From assembly GCA_934371915.1 (NCBI GenBank), contig CAKROE010000013.1, positions 1-41,906 on the forward strand: a stretch of 41,906 nucleotides of DNA, given 5' to 3'. The position numbers and the translations under genes are program-made. Under the pieces are notes generated by a model that ran no database searches, was not told the DNA's origin, and worked only from the letters and a program-made list of their open reading frames with translations. How positions within the stretch are numbered: the first letter of the stretch is position 1; each line of letters begins with the position of its first letter. Shown piece after piece: positions 35,126-41,802 of the stretch. Source of the DNA: an uncultured Blautia sp. (GTDB lineage Bacteria; Bacillota; Clostridia; Lachnospirales; Lachnospiraceae).

Positions 35126-35161
35126 CAATAAATGAACGAAACGTACAATAATGGAACGAAA
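35125..35161 (-). promoter_or_regulatory. Two 17-bp direct repeats, candidate LytTR operator
   Basis: On the plus strand ACAATAAATGAACGAAA (35125-35141) and ACAATAATGGAACGAAA (35145-35161) differ at two positions and repeat with a 20-bp period. A partial third copy (ACAATGCGAAA) follows at about 35164. On the minus strand each carries TTCGTTC, similar to the core of LytTR target repeats, which bind in tandem about two helical turns apart. They abut the -35 box of the TPR-adhesin promoter. Confidence 0.55.
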
Positions 35162-35346
35162 AACAATGCGAAATATAATACCTGAAAGCAGGCTGATTAT
35201 ATAATAATTTAAGAACGTCAGGGGGAAATTTCTGAAAACTGCCTGTATCTGTGTAATGCTGATGGAATGATTCTGAAATGTAAATTCATAAAGAAATATG
35301 TTGTTAAAGATATGTATTAATAATTATATATGATCATAGAATTGTT
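35162..35346. other. AT-rich intergenic stretch with nothing further recognised
   Basis: Between the direct repeats and the inverted repeat at the end of the LytTR gene the sequence is AT-rich, with no convincing open frame, RNA or promoter beyond a few TATAAT-like words. Upstream activator contacts are possible. Confidence 0.4.
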
Positions 35347-35381
35347 TTTCGGTATAATTCCATATTGAAATTATACCGAAA
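35347..35381. repeat. 13-bp perfect inverted repeat at the LytTR gene end
   Basis: TTTCGGTATAATT (35347-35359) and AATTATACCGAAA (35369-35381) pair perfectly around a 9-nt loop. The right arm contains the LytTR stop codon and its last codons. No T-run follows in either direction, so it is not a textbook terminator; it may be an mRNA-stabilising hairpin or a protein site. Confidence 0.7.
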
Positions 35382-36168
35382 GGATCTGTCTGCGAATCTC
35401 ATCATATTTTTTCCGCGGAACCGGGAGCTCTGTGCCATCCTGCATAGTAATAGCATAACGTCTGATAGCCATAATATACTGCGGATTGACCAGATAACTT
35501 CTGTGCGTCATAACAAAGCAATCCTGTGTCTGCTGTGCCAGTTCTTTAATACTGTTTTTTGCAAAAATGCAGTCAGTAAGAGTCCTGACAACAGTTTCTT
35601 TACCCAGTGCAGAAATAAACATAACATCAGACAGCTGCAAAAATATCAGGGATCCGTTAACGTCACAGACAGACAGCTTCCTGTCACTGGTCAGACGTAA
35701 AATTTCTTCTTTCATATAGTGACTTGCCATTTTTCCCATTGTATCAGGAAATGCTTCATCTTCAGCAATTTTCAATTCACCTATTGGATTGGAAATATGG
35801 ATATGACTGATCTGCAGTCCGCTGCTGTTTTTCTCCCACACAAACGTACAGCGCTGCTGCGCAGACAAAAAAAACTTTTCTTCAGGATCTGTTGTTACAA
35901 GATATTTGCCGGTTATAACGTAAAGTTCAGAACAACTGGCTGCAACCTGAAATTCTGCATGCTGAAGATGGCATGACGGAATAGCTGCACAGTTTATTTC
36001 TAAATTTTCTCTCACCTCATCAAGAGTCAGAAGATATTCATCCTGTCGTGCACTGATCCAGACTATTTTGGGCGCACAATGACTAAAAATAAACATATAA
36101 TCACGCTTCCAGTATCTGGTCAGACATTCTGCTGTCAGACTGACAACTTCATCTTCTGTTTTATTCAT
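35371..36168 (-). CDS. LytTR-domain transcriptional regulator
   Basis: The 265-residue protein has an N-terminal region (about 1-150) resembling the SnoaL/PAS-like ligand folds seen in Lachnospiraceae regulators. A C-terminal LytTR DNA-binding domain (about 165-265) includes LSVCDVNGSLIFLQLSDVMF, FVMTHRSYLVNPQYI and RYAITMQDGTELPVPRKKY. It lacks a response-regulator receiver domain, so it probably senses a ligand or a partner rather than a phosphate. The ATG at 36168 has GAGGTG upstream. It lies head-to-tail before the TPR-adhesin operon, whose promoter carries tandem direct repeats, making that operon the obvious target (inference). Confidence 0.88.
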   Translation of the reverse strand: MNKTEDEVVSLTAECLTRYWKRDYMFIFSHCAPKIVWISARQDEYLLTLDEVRENLEINCAAIPSCHLQHAEFQVAASCSELYVITGKYLVTTDPEEKFFLSAQQRCTFVWEKNSSGLQISHIHISNPIGELKIAEDEAFPDTMGKMASHYMKEEILRLTSDRKLSVCDVNGSLIFLQLSDVMFISALGKETVVRTLTDCIFAKNSIKELAQQTQDCFVMTHRSYLVNPQYIMAIRRYAITMQDGTELPVPRKKYDEIRRQILSV

Positions 36169-36213
36169 GGGCGGTCACCTCTTTCTTTACATCCCCATTT
36201 ATTCTTTTAAAAT

Positions 36214-36243
36214 ATTATAACTTAATTCGTCGATGACCGTCAA
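36214..36243 (-). promoter_or_regulatory. Sigma-A promoter of the LytTR gene
   Basis: On the minus strand TTGACG (36238-36243) and TATAAT (36214-36219) are 18 bp apart, about 45 bp upstream of the start codon. This is a strong match for a constitutive promoter. Confidence 0.7.
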
Positions 36244-36312
36244 TATTTGCCCCGTATGTCTCGGGATATTACCTGTGAACAGTAAATTTAGATTCTTTTA
36301 ATAAATTTCCTC

Positions 36313-36341
36313 TTCACAAATATGTATAAAAGTGTTATAGT
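36313..36341 (+). promoter_or_regulatory. Sigma-A promoter of trhA
   Basis: TTCACA (36313-36318) and TATAGT (36336-36341) are 17 bp apart, about 90 bp before the trhA start. The dyad at 36357-36377 falls close to the expected transcription start. Confidence 0.6.
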
Positions 36342-36356
36342 TTCAGTATACTTCTT

Positions 36357-36377
36357 ATGTAGTATTGATTACTACAT
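36357..36377. promoter_or_regulatory. Dyad ATGTAGTA-N5-TACTACAT downstream of the trhA promoter
   Basis: A perfect 8-bp inverted repeat with a 5-bp centre begins 16 bp after the -10 box. It could be a repressor operator or a 5' mRNA hairpin. The TGTAGTA half-site recurs near the palindrome at 40981. Confidence 0.5.
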
Positions 36378-36429
36378 GATATGTTTTTAATTATCTCATA
36401 TTTGTTTTACAGTTTAGGAGGCGTTTACT

Positions 36430-37119
36430 ATGATGCATATAAACTCACTTGTCTCAAAATTAAATTTAAAGGATCCGTGGAGTGCCATCACACACGGAAT
36501 TGCGATGCTTCTGGCAATTGCCGGTACCGCACCTCTTTTGCTGCGGGCTGCTTCCGGTGAAAATGCTCCGCTTCATATCGCAGCACTGGCAGTTTTTATC
36601 CTCACTATGATCCTTCTCTATACAGCAAGCACAGTTTATCATTCCGTTGATTCCACAGAAACCGTTAACCGCCGCCTGCGTAAGATGGATCACATGATGA
36701 TCTTCGTTATGATCGCAGGAAGCTATACACCGATCTGCCTGATTGCACTGCATAACCGTATTGGTTACATCCTCTGTGGACTTGTATGGGGCGTTGCGAT
36801 CCTTGGCATTCTTCTCAAAGGACTCTGGATCACCTGCCCGAAATGGCTCTCTTCCGTGCTTTATATCGGTATGGGATGGCTGTGCGTCCTTGCTTTTGTC
36901 CCGATTTTTCATTCTCTTCCGCGTGCCGGTTTCGGCTGGCTTCTCGCAGGAGGCATTATTTACACCGTAGGCGGCATCATCTATGGTTTGAAACTTCCTT
37001 TATTTAATGCCCGTCATAAAGACTTCGGTTCACACGAAATCTTCCACGTATTCATTATGCTTGGAAGTGCCTGCCACTTTATCCTCATGTATTGCTTCAT
37101 CTCTACCCTGCCAATTTAA
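36430..37119 (+). CDS. trhA: PAQR/hemolysin III family membrane protein TrhA
   Basis: The 229-residue polytopic protein has about seven membrane segments and the family signatures: ITHGIAMLLAIAG near the N-terminus, STVYHSV, RRLRKMDHMMIF, AGSYTP, and the C-terminal HEIFHVFIMLGSACHF with paired histidines that bind metal in PAQR proteins. Bacterial members affect membrane lipid balance; the older name hemolysin III does not show toxicity. The ATG at 36430 has AGGAGGCG upstream (36416-36423); an ATG codon follows immediately and could also serve. The stop codon lies in the loop of the terminator hairpin. Confidence 0.93.
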   Translation: MMHINSLVSKLNLKDPWSAITHGIAMLLAIAGTAPLLLRAASGENAPLHIAALAVFILTMILLYTASTVYHSVDSTETVNRRLRKMDHMMIFVMIAGSYTPICLIALHNRIGYILCGLVWGVAILGILLKGLWITCPKWLSSVLYIGMGWLCVLAFVPIFHSLPRAGFGWLLAGGIIYTVGGIIYGLKLPLFNARHKDFGSHEIFHVFIMLGSACHFILMYCFISTLPI

Positions 37120-37136
37120 CGGCAGGGTATTTTTTC
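37104..37136 (+). terminator. trhA terminator overlapping its stop codon
   Basis: TACCCTGCC (37104-37112) pairs perfectly with GGCAGGGTA (37121-37129), followed by a T-run. The TAA stop (37117-37119) is in the loop. Confidence 0.9.
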
Positions 37137-37173
37137 TTATGAAAGTTCTTTCTATAATAATATTATTTCTCTT

Positions 37174-37416
37174 TCAAAAATCCATCAAAGCAAGTTTTTC
37201 TTTCCTTGTGAGCTGCTTAATCGCATACTCCCTGCTCATTGCTTCTTCTTTCGTCGCATATCCCTCATAATAAACCAGTTCCACCGGACGCTTCGCCCTC
37301 GTATACTTTGCACCGGCCTTCCCCTCATTATGCGCTTTCAGACGTTTCTCCACCGAGGTTGTCCAACCCGTATAAAGTGTACCATCCGCACACTTCATCA
37401 TGTATGTATAGTTCAT
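37174..37416 (-). CDS. GIY-YIG nuclease superfamily protein (UPF0213/YhbQ type)
   Basis: An 80-residue single-domain protein of the YhbQ/YazA type. YTYMMKC and LYTGWT are the GIY and YIG half-motifs, SVEKRLKAHN carries the catalytic-type arginine and SREYAIKQ the metal-binding glutamate. Stand-alone members are small DNA-processing nucleases of poorly known role. AGAGGAA lies upstream of the ATG at 37416. The gene converges on trhA; a weak promoter (TTGCAG-17-GATAAG) is visible upstream. Confidence 0.9.
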   Translation of the reverse strand: MNYTYMMKCADGTLYTGWTTSVEKRLKAHNEGKAGAKYTRAKRPVELVYYEGYATKEEAMSREYAIKQLTRKEKLALMDF

Positions 37417-37493
37417 GATTTTCCTCTTTTACTTATCGTTCAACCGATTCTGCACTGCAATAACTCTTTCTGTTTGATTCCTGTATATGTAAA

Positions 37494-37577
37494 GGATAAC
37501 TGCCATTCTTTCCGACAGTTACCCTTATTTCTATATAAAGCAGCCGGCTGCGAATTTTCGTTTCCCACCTGCTTTAT
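37494..37577 (-). terminator. Possible hairpins downstream of the spoIIQ-like gene
   Basis: Two dyads lie between the spoIIQ-like stop and the GIY-YIG gene: ATAAAGCAG/CTGCTTTAT (37535-37543 and 37569-37577), with an inner GCAGCCGGCTGC palindrome, and GGATAACTG/CAGTTACC (37494-37502 and 37516-37523). Neither has a strong T-run, so termination is tentative. Confidence 0.4.
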
Positions 37578-37608
37578 TATACGTTGTGTTTTTCTTTTTG
37601 TGAACTAT

Positions 37609-38418
37609 TTACGGCAGATATGCGATCGGATCCACCGGTTCTCCGTTCTTTTTCATTGCAAAATAAAGATTGCTGCCTTCTTTGCTGTAATACTTTGTCG
37701 GAGCCCCCACATACCCGATCACTGTACCTTTTGTTACTGTGTCACCCTCTTCAACAGTAAGATCCTTCAACTGTCCGTAAACTGCCTGATAGCCGCTTCC
37801 GATTTCCATCGTTACAGTAGTTCCTGTCTGTGGATCTTCCTCAATTGAATAGACAGTTCCCGGAACAGATGCCAGAACAGGAGCTCCTTCCACTGCCTGA
37901 ACAGAAATTGCCGGGCTTAATTTGTACTGATCCAGCGTCGGAAAATAGACTGTTTGATCCATGTTATAATCCAGCAGGATTGATCCATCTACCGGCCATT
38001 CCATCAGCGTATCTTCCGAAAAACTCAGCTTTGGAGCTGCTTCGGCACTTGCAGAAGTGCTCACACTTTCTGTACTGACTGAACTCTGTGCTGCTCCGTT
38101 CTCATCTACGCTCTGTACAGATGTCTGATCCGCATCTTCAGCGTCTGCAAGTACTGTGTTTTCTACGCCGGTCATCTCTTTTTCAGTATCTGTTCCTTCG
38201 TCCTTCATCTCCGCTTCTACAAGACTGGTTCCTGCATCTACTGCCGAATCCTCATTCTCTTTGGTATCTGCCGTGTCATCCAGGTACGATGGTGCTTCTT
38301 CCTGAATTTCCACATCCGTTCCGGATGTTCCGAGCTGATAAACTCCAATTCCCGCCGCTGCAAGAACCGCCAGAAGCGCCGTGTTTGTTACGTACCTTAC
38401 AATTCTGTTATTTGCCAT
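37609..38418 (-). CDS. spoIIQ: SpoIIQ-like M23 (LytM) protein with degenerate active site
   Basis: The 269-residue protein has a short N-terminus, one membrane segment (about 10-30), a long acidic low-complexity linker (about 35-130) and a C-terminal LytM fold (about 150-269: WPVDGSILLDYNMDQTVYF, APVLASVPGTVYSIEEDP, VEEGDTVTKGTVIGYVG). SpoIIQ links the forespore membrane to the mother-cell SpoIIIAH channel during engulfment. The M23 zinc and catalytic residues appear absent: SPAISV replaces HxGxDI, YGQL replaces the H of AHL, and NLYFA replaces HLHFE. It is thus probably structural. The ATG at 38418 has AGAGGTGA 7 nt upstream; the earlier ATG at 38445 has none. It follows spoIID on the same strand, the usual clostridial pairing. 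Confidence 0.85.
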   Translation of the reverse strand: MANNRIVRYVTNTALLAVLAAAGIGVYQLGTSGTDVEIQEEAPSYLDDTADTKENEDSAVDAGTSLVEAEMKDEGTDTEKEMTGVENTVLADAEDADQTSVQSVDENGAAQSSVSTESVSTSASAEAAPKLSFSEDTLMEWPVDGSILLDYNMDQTVYFPTLDQYKLSPAISVQAVEGAPVLASVPGTVYSIEEDPQTGTTVTMEIGSGYQAVYGQLKDLTVEEGDTVTKGTVIGYVGAPTKYYSKEGSNLYFAMKKNGEPVDPIAYLP

Positions 38419-38492
38419 ATTCTTTTCACCTCTGCTCATAATCATTTCTGTATTAACAGGGTGTCCAGTATATGCAAAAATATTCAGTTTTA

Positions 38493-39326
38493 CTAAATAT
38501 AATCAAAATCTTCTGTTTCAATTTCCATCAATGGAAAATAAATATGTAAAATTTCCTGCCATGTTTTTCCCTCTTTTGCAAGCACATCCCCGCCATATTG
38601 AGAAAAACCAATCCCATGCCCTTTTCCTTTGCTTAAAAAGCGTATTCTGTCATCCAGCTTCTGCATGGAAAATGCCGGCGATGCAATTCCCATCCCTGAT
38701 GCAAAAGCAGTTCCTTCTAATATATTCTCATCTGCCATAAGACTTTGTACATATCCGCTTTTATCCCGCAAACTGATCGTCAGATCCTTTGGAAGCTGCT
38801 GTTCTGATACATAAGTACTGTTTAAATACTCTGCAGCATCTTTATCTGCACTGCTGTCCACTGATTTCAGATAGGCATATTGCGGATCATGAAAAGCTGT
38901 CTCCCCGTCTCTTGTTTCTCCGGCACTGATTTCATGATAAGGTACCAGTTTTAACTCCCCATCTACGGTAAGTATCTGACCCTGCGTATTTTTCACCGCT
39001 GTCTCATAACATACTTCCGGTATTTTCCATACCCCTCCATTTTGTTTTACGTTATTGCTGATTTCACGAAGGATGGAACCTGTATCTTTTTGCTCCTGAA
39101 TCTTTCGCATAAAATTACTCCTTGCTATGACTGCCTGTGCCTCGATTGTTTCTATCTGGTACTCCGGTGAAATCTGCCCCCTTAAGATTATCGGAAGTAT
39201 ATTTTCCATATCTGTTGTTTTATTTACAGAAACTGCCTCCGGACCGTTTACAAAGACCGTAACCAGATATGGAAGTGTCAGTAACAGAAAAATTTTTGTA
39301 ACCCACGATTGTTTTCTGCCCTTCAT
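38493..39326 (-). CDS. spoIID: Stage II sporulation protein D (SpoIID), with altered catalytic residue
   Basis: The roughly 277-residue protein has an N-terminal membrane anchor (VTKIFLLLTLPYLVTVFV) and the SpoIID/LytB domain: IEAQAVIARSNFM, TAFHDPQYAYLKSV and the C-terminal GKGHGIGFSQYGGDVLAKEG. SpoIID is a mother-cell lytic transglycosylase that, with SpoIIP and SpoIIM, remodels peptidoglycan during engulfment. The glutamate expected before MP/IS (AAEMP-type) reads Gln here (LRGQISPE). The start is probably the second ATG (39326), placed 6 nt after GGAAG; the ATG at 39332 directly abuts that site. A sigma-E-like promoter lies upstream. Confidence 0.9.
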   Translation of the reverse strand: MKGRKQSWVTKIFLLLTLPYLVTVFVNGPEAVSVNKTTDMENILPIILRGQISPEYQIETIEAQAVIARSNFMRKIQEQKDTGSILREISNNVKQNGGVWKIPEVCYETAVKNTQGQILTVDGELKLVPYHEISAGETRDGETAFHDPQYAYLKSVDSSADKDAAEYLNSTYVSEQQLPKDLTISLRDKSGYVQSLMADENILEGTAFASGMGIASPAFSMQKLDDRIRFLSKGKGHGIGFSQYGGDVLAKEGKTWQEILHIYFPLMEIETEDFDYI

Positions 39327-39353
39327 ATTCATCTTCCATGCTCGTTTTACTTT

Positions 39354-39382
39354 AATATATGAAAATCATCCATGCTTTATAA
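39354..39382 (-). promoter_or_regulatory. Candidate sigma-E promoter of spoIID
   Basis: On the minus strand TTATAAA (39376-39382) is followed after 14 bp by CATATATT (39354-39361), close to the sigma-E consensus ATA-type -35 and CATACANT -10. spoIID is a classical sigma-E gene, which supports the call. Confidence 0.5.
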
Positions 39383-39414
39383 GTAAATTCGATATTTTTC
39401 CCTTTTTTCTTTCT

Positions 39415-39443
39415 TTGACATCAAAAAACATCCATTATATAAT
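39415..39443 (+). promoter_or_regulatory. Consensus sigma-A promoter of the metallophosphoesterase gene
   Basis: TTGACA (39415-39420) and TATAAT (39438-39443) are both perfect and 17 bp apart, about 25 bp before the start codon. It implies strong vegetative expression, divergent from sporulation-controlled spoIID. Confidence 0.85.
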
Positions 39444-39467
39444 GTAAAAAAATTTCGGAGGTTTTAT

Positions 39468-40676
39468 ATGATTGCAATTTATCTTGCACCTGTCTATATT
39501 ATCCTCAACCTGTATATACTACGGTGGGCATATTTATGGATGGGAAGCTGTCACAGTATTTTGCGTACTATGGCATTTCGCACTATTTTCGCAATTATCT
39601 ATGCCATAGTCTCGACCAGCCTTGTATCCGGCTTCTTTATTAAAAAGCCAAGAGTGCTGCATCGCGCATTAAAAATAACCGGAAATTATTTTCTCGGTAT
39701 TTTCCTTTACTCGCTGATGATTGTACTGGCAGCTGATCTCGGTCGATTGTTTTTCAAATATGTATGCAAAGTATCGTGGATTCACTCACAGATTGCCTTT
39801 AATATTGCAGGTGCTGTCTGTACTCTGCTGATCATTAGTCTGTGTGTCCGGGGAATTGTTCATGCAAAGTACATTAAAGTAACACCTTATGAAGTTACAA
39901 TAAACAAAACCATTACCAATATGGACAGTCTTAAAGTTGTTCTTGTTGCCGACACACACTTCGGATATAATGCCGGAATTGTTCACGCACATGAGCTTGT
40001 ACGAAAAATCAACAAACAAAAACCAGATATCGTCTGTATTGCCGGAGATATTTTTGACAACGAATATGATGCGATCCGCAGTCCCGAAAAGCTCGCAAAA
40101 ATCCTTCGTTCCATCAAATCCACTTATGGGGTATATGCATGTTGGGGAAATCATGATCTGAACGAGGCTATCCTTGCCGGATTTACCTTTCACCACAAAG
40201 GCAACGATATCTCAGATGTAAAAGATTCCCGTATGAATGAATTTCTCCGTAAATCCAACATTAAACTTCTTGAAGATGAAAGTGTCCTGATAGACAACAA
40301 GTTTTATATTGTCGGACGCAAAGATGCATCTCTCATAGAAAAAATACATGAAACAAGAAAAGCCCCTGACCAGCTTACCAACTCACTGGACAGGGACAAA
40401 CCAATTCTTGTTATTGATCATCAGCCAAAAGAACTTCAGGAACTTGCTGATGCGGGTGCTGATTTAGATCTGTGCGGTCATACACACAACGGACAGACCT
40501 TTCCCGGAAATCTGACCATCAAACCGATGTGGGAGAATCCATGTGGCATCAGCCAAAAGGATGCCATGACCTGCATTGTAACTTCCGGTGCCGGTGTCTG
40601 GGGACCCGCCATGCGATTAGGTACGGACAGCGAAATCTGCTCAATTCAGCTTAATTTCGTATCACCCGGACCCTGA
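39468..40676 (+). CDS. Membrane-anchored metallophosphoesterase
   Basis: The 402-residue protein has four hydrophobic segments in its first 150 residues. The C-terminal calcineurin-like phosphoesterase domain has the full metal-site set in order: VADTHFG, AGDIFD, WGNHD, IDHQP and CGHTHNGQ. Such YkuE/YaeI-like proteins hydrolyse phosphoesters, often UDP-diacylglucosamine or other lipid-linked substrates; the substrate here is not known. GGAGG lies 7 nt before the ATG at 39468, driven by a consensus promoter. Its last 31 bases overlap the opposite-strand gene at 40646-40924. Confidence 0.93.
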   Translation: MIAIYLAPVYIILNLYILRWAYLWMGSCHSILRTMAFRTIFAIIYAIVSTSLVSGFFIKKPRVLHRALKITGNYFLGIFLYSLMIVLAADLGRLFFKYVCKVSWIHSQIAFNIAGAVCTLLIISLCVRGIVHAKYIKVTPYEVTINKTITNMDSLKVVLVADTHFGYNAGIVHAHELVRKINKQKPDIVCIAGDIFDNEYDAIRSPEKLAKILRSIKSTYGVYACWGNHDLNEAILAGFTFHHKGNDISDVKDSRMNEFLRKSNIKLLEDESVLIDNKFYIVGRKDASLIEKIHETRKAPDQLTNSLDRDKPILVIDHQPKELQELADAGADLDLCGHTHNGQTFPGNLTIKPMWENPCGISQKDAMTCIVTSGAGVWGPAMRLGTDSEICSIQLNFVSPGP

Positions 40677-40924
40677 AGCCAGAAAAAAAGTTTTTTCCAC
40701 ATGTGATGACGTTTTCGTTTGCGTACTATCCACATATTCACATCTTTATCCATATTTTCTGCAGAGACAGTTGCTGCGCCAGCTGCATTTCCATTAACCG
40801 GAGGTGCAGTGACAGCCTGTCTGATCACAGATACATCTAATTCATCCCTCTTCGGAACCATACTTACCAGAAAACAAAGAATTACAGTTATCAGTTTATG
40901 AAACCTTTCCTTCATATTTTTCAT
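40646..40924 (-). CDS. Small membrane or secreted protein with cationic aromatic tail
   Basis: A 92-residue protein of no recognised family. A basic N-terminus and one hydrophobic segment (LITVILCFLVSMV, about 11-23) suggest a signal anchor. An Ala/Asn/Val-rich middle follows, then a basic, tryptophan-rich tail (VRKRKRHHMWKKLFFWLQGP). The ATG at 40924 has AGGAGGTT 4 nt upstream, the best reason to think it real; the frame extends upstream to 41128 without a ribosome site. A TACATATGTA palindrome lies 57 bp upstream. It overlaps the 3' end of the metallophosphoesterase gene on the opposite strand, which could constrain both or mark it as spurious. Confidence 0.5.
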   Translation of the reverse strand: MKNMKERFHKLITVILCFLVSMVPKRDELDVSVIRQAVTAPPVNGNAAGAATVSAENMDKDVNMWIVRKRKRHHMWKKLFFWLQGPGDTKLS

Positions 40925-40980
40925 AATGAACCTCCTGCTATTCTCCATAAAAAGTACCGGGACTGCGCACTTCCCACTAC

Positions 40981-40990
40981 TACATATGTA
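40981..40990. promoter_or_regulatory. BlaI/MecI-like palindrome TACATATGTA
   Basis: A perfect 10-bp palindrome in the context TATTACATATGTAGTAG (minus strand), matching the TACA-N2-TGTA core bound by BlaI/MecI/CopY-family repressors. It overlaps a weak -10-like TATTAC for the small gene at 40646-40924. No BlaI-family gene is in the window. Confidence 0.4.
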
Positions 40991-41061
40991 ATATAAATAT
41001 ATGCAGCGGTTGTCCTTCTTAGAACGGAAGTGCATCTTTGTTTTACATTTTATTTCCGGGC

Positions 41062-41094
41062 ACAAAAAAAGCACTATCATTTTGATAGTGCTTT
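41062..41094 (-). terminator. Terminator of the tRNA array
   Basis: AAAGCACTATCA and TGATAGTGCTTT (41068-41079 and 41083-41094) form a 12-bp perfect stem with a 3-nt loop. On the minus strand it is followed by a run of seven T. It lies just after tRNA-Lys, the last gene of the array. Confidence 0.9.
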
Positions 41095-41098
41095 CTGA

Positions 41099-41171
41099 TG
41101 AGACATCGGGGATTCGAACCCCGGACAACTTGATTAAAAGTCAAGTGCTCTACCAACTGAGCTAATATCCC
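41099..41171 (-). tRNA. tRNA-Lys (anticodon TTT)
   Basis: The cloverleaf on the minus strand has acceptor GGGATAT/ATGTCTC (with G-U pairs), D-arm TTAGCTCAGTTGGTAGAGC and anticodon stem CTTGA/TCAAG around CTTTTAA, giving TTT. The 3' flank reads TCA, so CCA is not encoded. It is the last gene of the array. Confidence 0.95.
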
Positions 41172-41202
41172 ATATTCATTTGTTACCTTTGTCTTATAAC
41201 AT

Positions 41203-41240
41203 TTTACAAGGTAAATGCTCAGGCTTTTTCAACCAGCATA
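41203..41240 (-). repeat. Degenerate copy of the tRNA-Phe 3' end and flank
   Basis: TTACAAGGTAAATGCTCAG (41205-41223) resembles TTACAGGGTAAATGCCCAG (41259-41277), which is the flank and 3' end of tRNA-Phe. An ACCAGC word follows in both. It looks like the remnant of a partial tRNA-gene duplication between tRNA-Phe and tRNA-Lys. Confidence 0.5.
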
Positions 41241-41269
41241 TACTCTTTAATGTAATCTTACAGGGTAAA

Positions 41270-41342
<73 letters not shown>

Positions 41343-41346
41343 ATAA

Positions 41347-41420
41347 TAGCGGGAACAGGATTTGAACCTGTGACCTTCGGGTTATGAGCCCGACGAGCTT
41401 CCAGACTGCTCCACCCCGCG
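41347..41420 (-). tRNA. Initiator tRNA-fMet (anticodon CAT)
   Basis: It starts CGCGGGG with a C1-T72 mismatch, and three G-C pairs flank the anticodon loop (CGGG-CTCATAA-CCCG); both are initiator hallmarks. Anticodon CAT. CCA is not encoded. Confidence 0.95.
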
Positions 41421-41437
41421 ATAATTATGAAATTGAA

Positions 41438-41510
41438 AGCCGATGATCGGACTCGAACCGATAACCTGCTGATTACAAATCAGCTGCTCTGCCAATTGAG
41501 CCACATCGGC
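41438..41510 (-). tRNA. tRNA-Thr (anticodon TGT)
   Basis: Acceptor GCCGATG/CATCGGC, anticodon stem GCTGA/TCAGC around TTTGTAA, giving TGT for ACA codons. The discriminator is T and CCA is not encoded. Confidence 0.95.
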
Positions 41511-41528
41511 TTAGCCAATTAGGCTTAG

Positions 41529-41610
41529 TGGGTGGAGAAGGATTCGAACCTTCGAAGGCGGTGCCAACAGATTTACAGTCTGCCCCCTTTGGCCACTCGG
41601 GAATCCACCC
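41529..41610 (-). tRNA. tRNA-Tyr (anticodon GTA)
   Basis: A class II tRNA of 82 nt with a long variable arm. Acceptor GGGTGGA/TCCACCC, anticodon stem GCAGA/TCTGT (one G-T pair) around CTGTAAA, giving GTA. CCA is not encoded. Confidence 0.95.
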
Positions 41611-41618
41611 GGATTATA

Positions 41619-41691
41619 TGGGACCTATAGGGCTCGAACCTATGACCCTCTGCTTGTAAGGCAGATGCTCTCCCAGCTGAGCTAAGATCCC
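41619..41691 (-). tRNA. tRNA-Val (anticodon TAC)
   Basis: Acceptor GGGATCT/AGGTCCC, D-arm TTAGCTCAGCTGGGAGAGC, and anticodon loop CTTACAA, giving TAC. CCA is not encoded. Confidence 0.95.
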
Positions 41692-41728
41692 ACATATTCA
41701 ATTAATGTACACACCTTTCGGTATGTAA

Positions 41729-41802
41729 CGACCCAGATGAGACTCGAACTCACGACCTCCGCCGTGACAGGGCGGCGCTCTAACCAACTGAGCCACTGGG
41801 CC
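41729..41802 (-). tRNA. tRNA-Asp (anticodon GTC)
   Basis: Acceptor GGCCCAG/CTGGGTC, anticodon stem CCGCC/GGCGG around CTGTCAC, giving GTC. The discriminator is G, the aspartate identity base. CCA is not encoded. It is the first gene of the array within the window. Confidence 0.95.
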
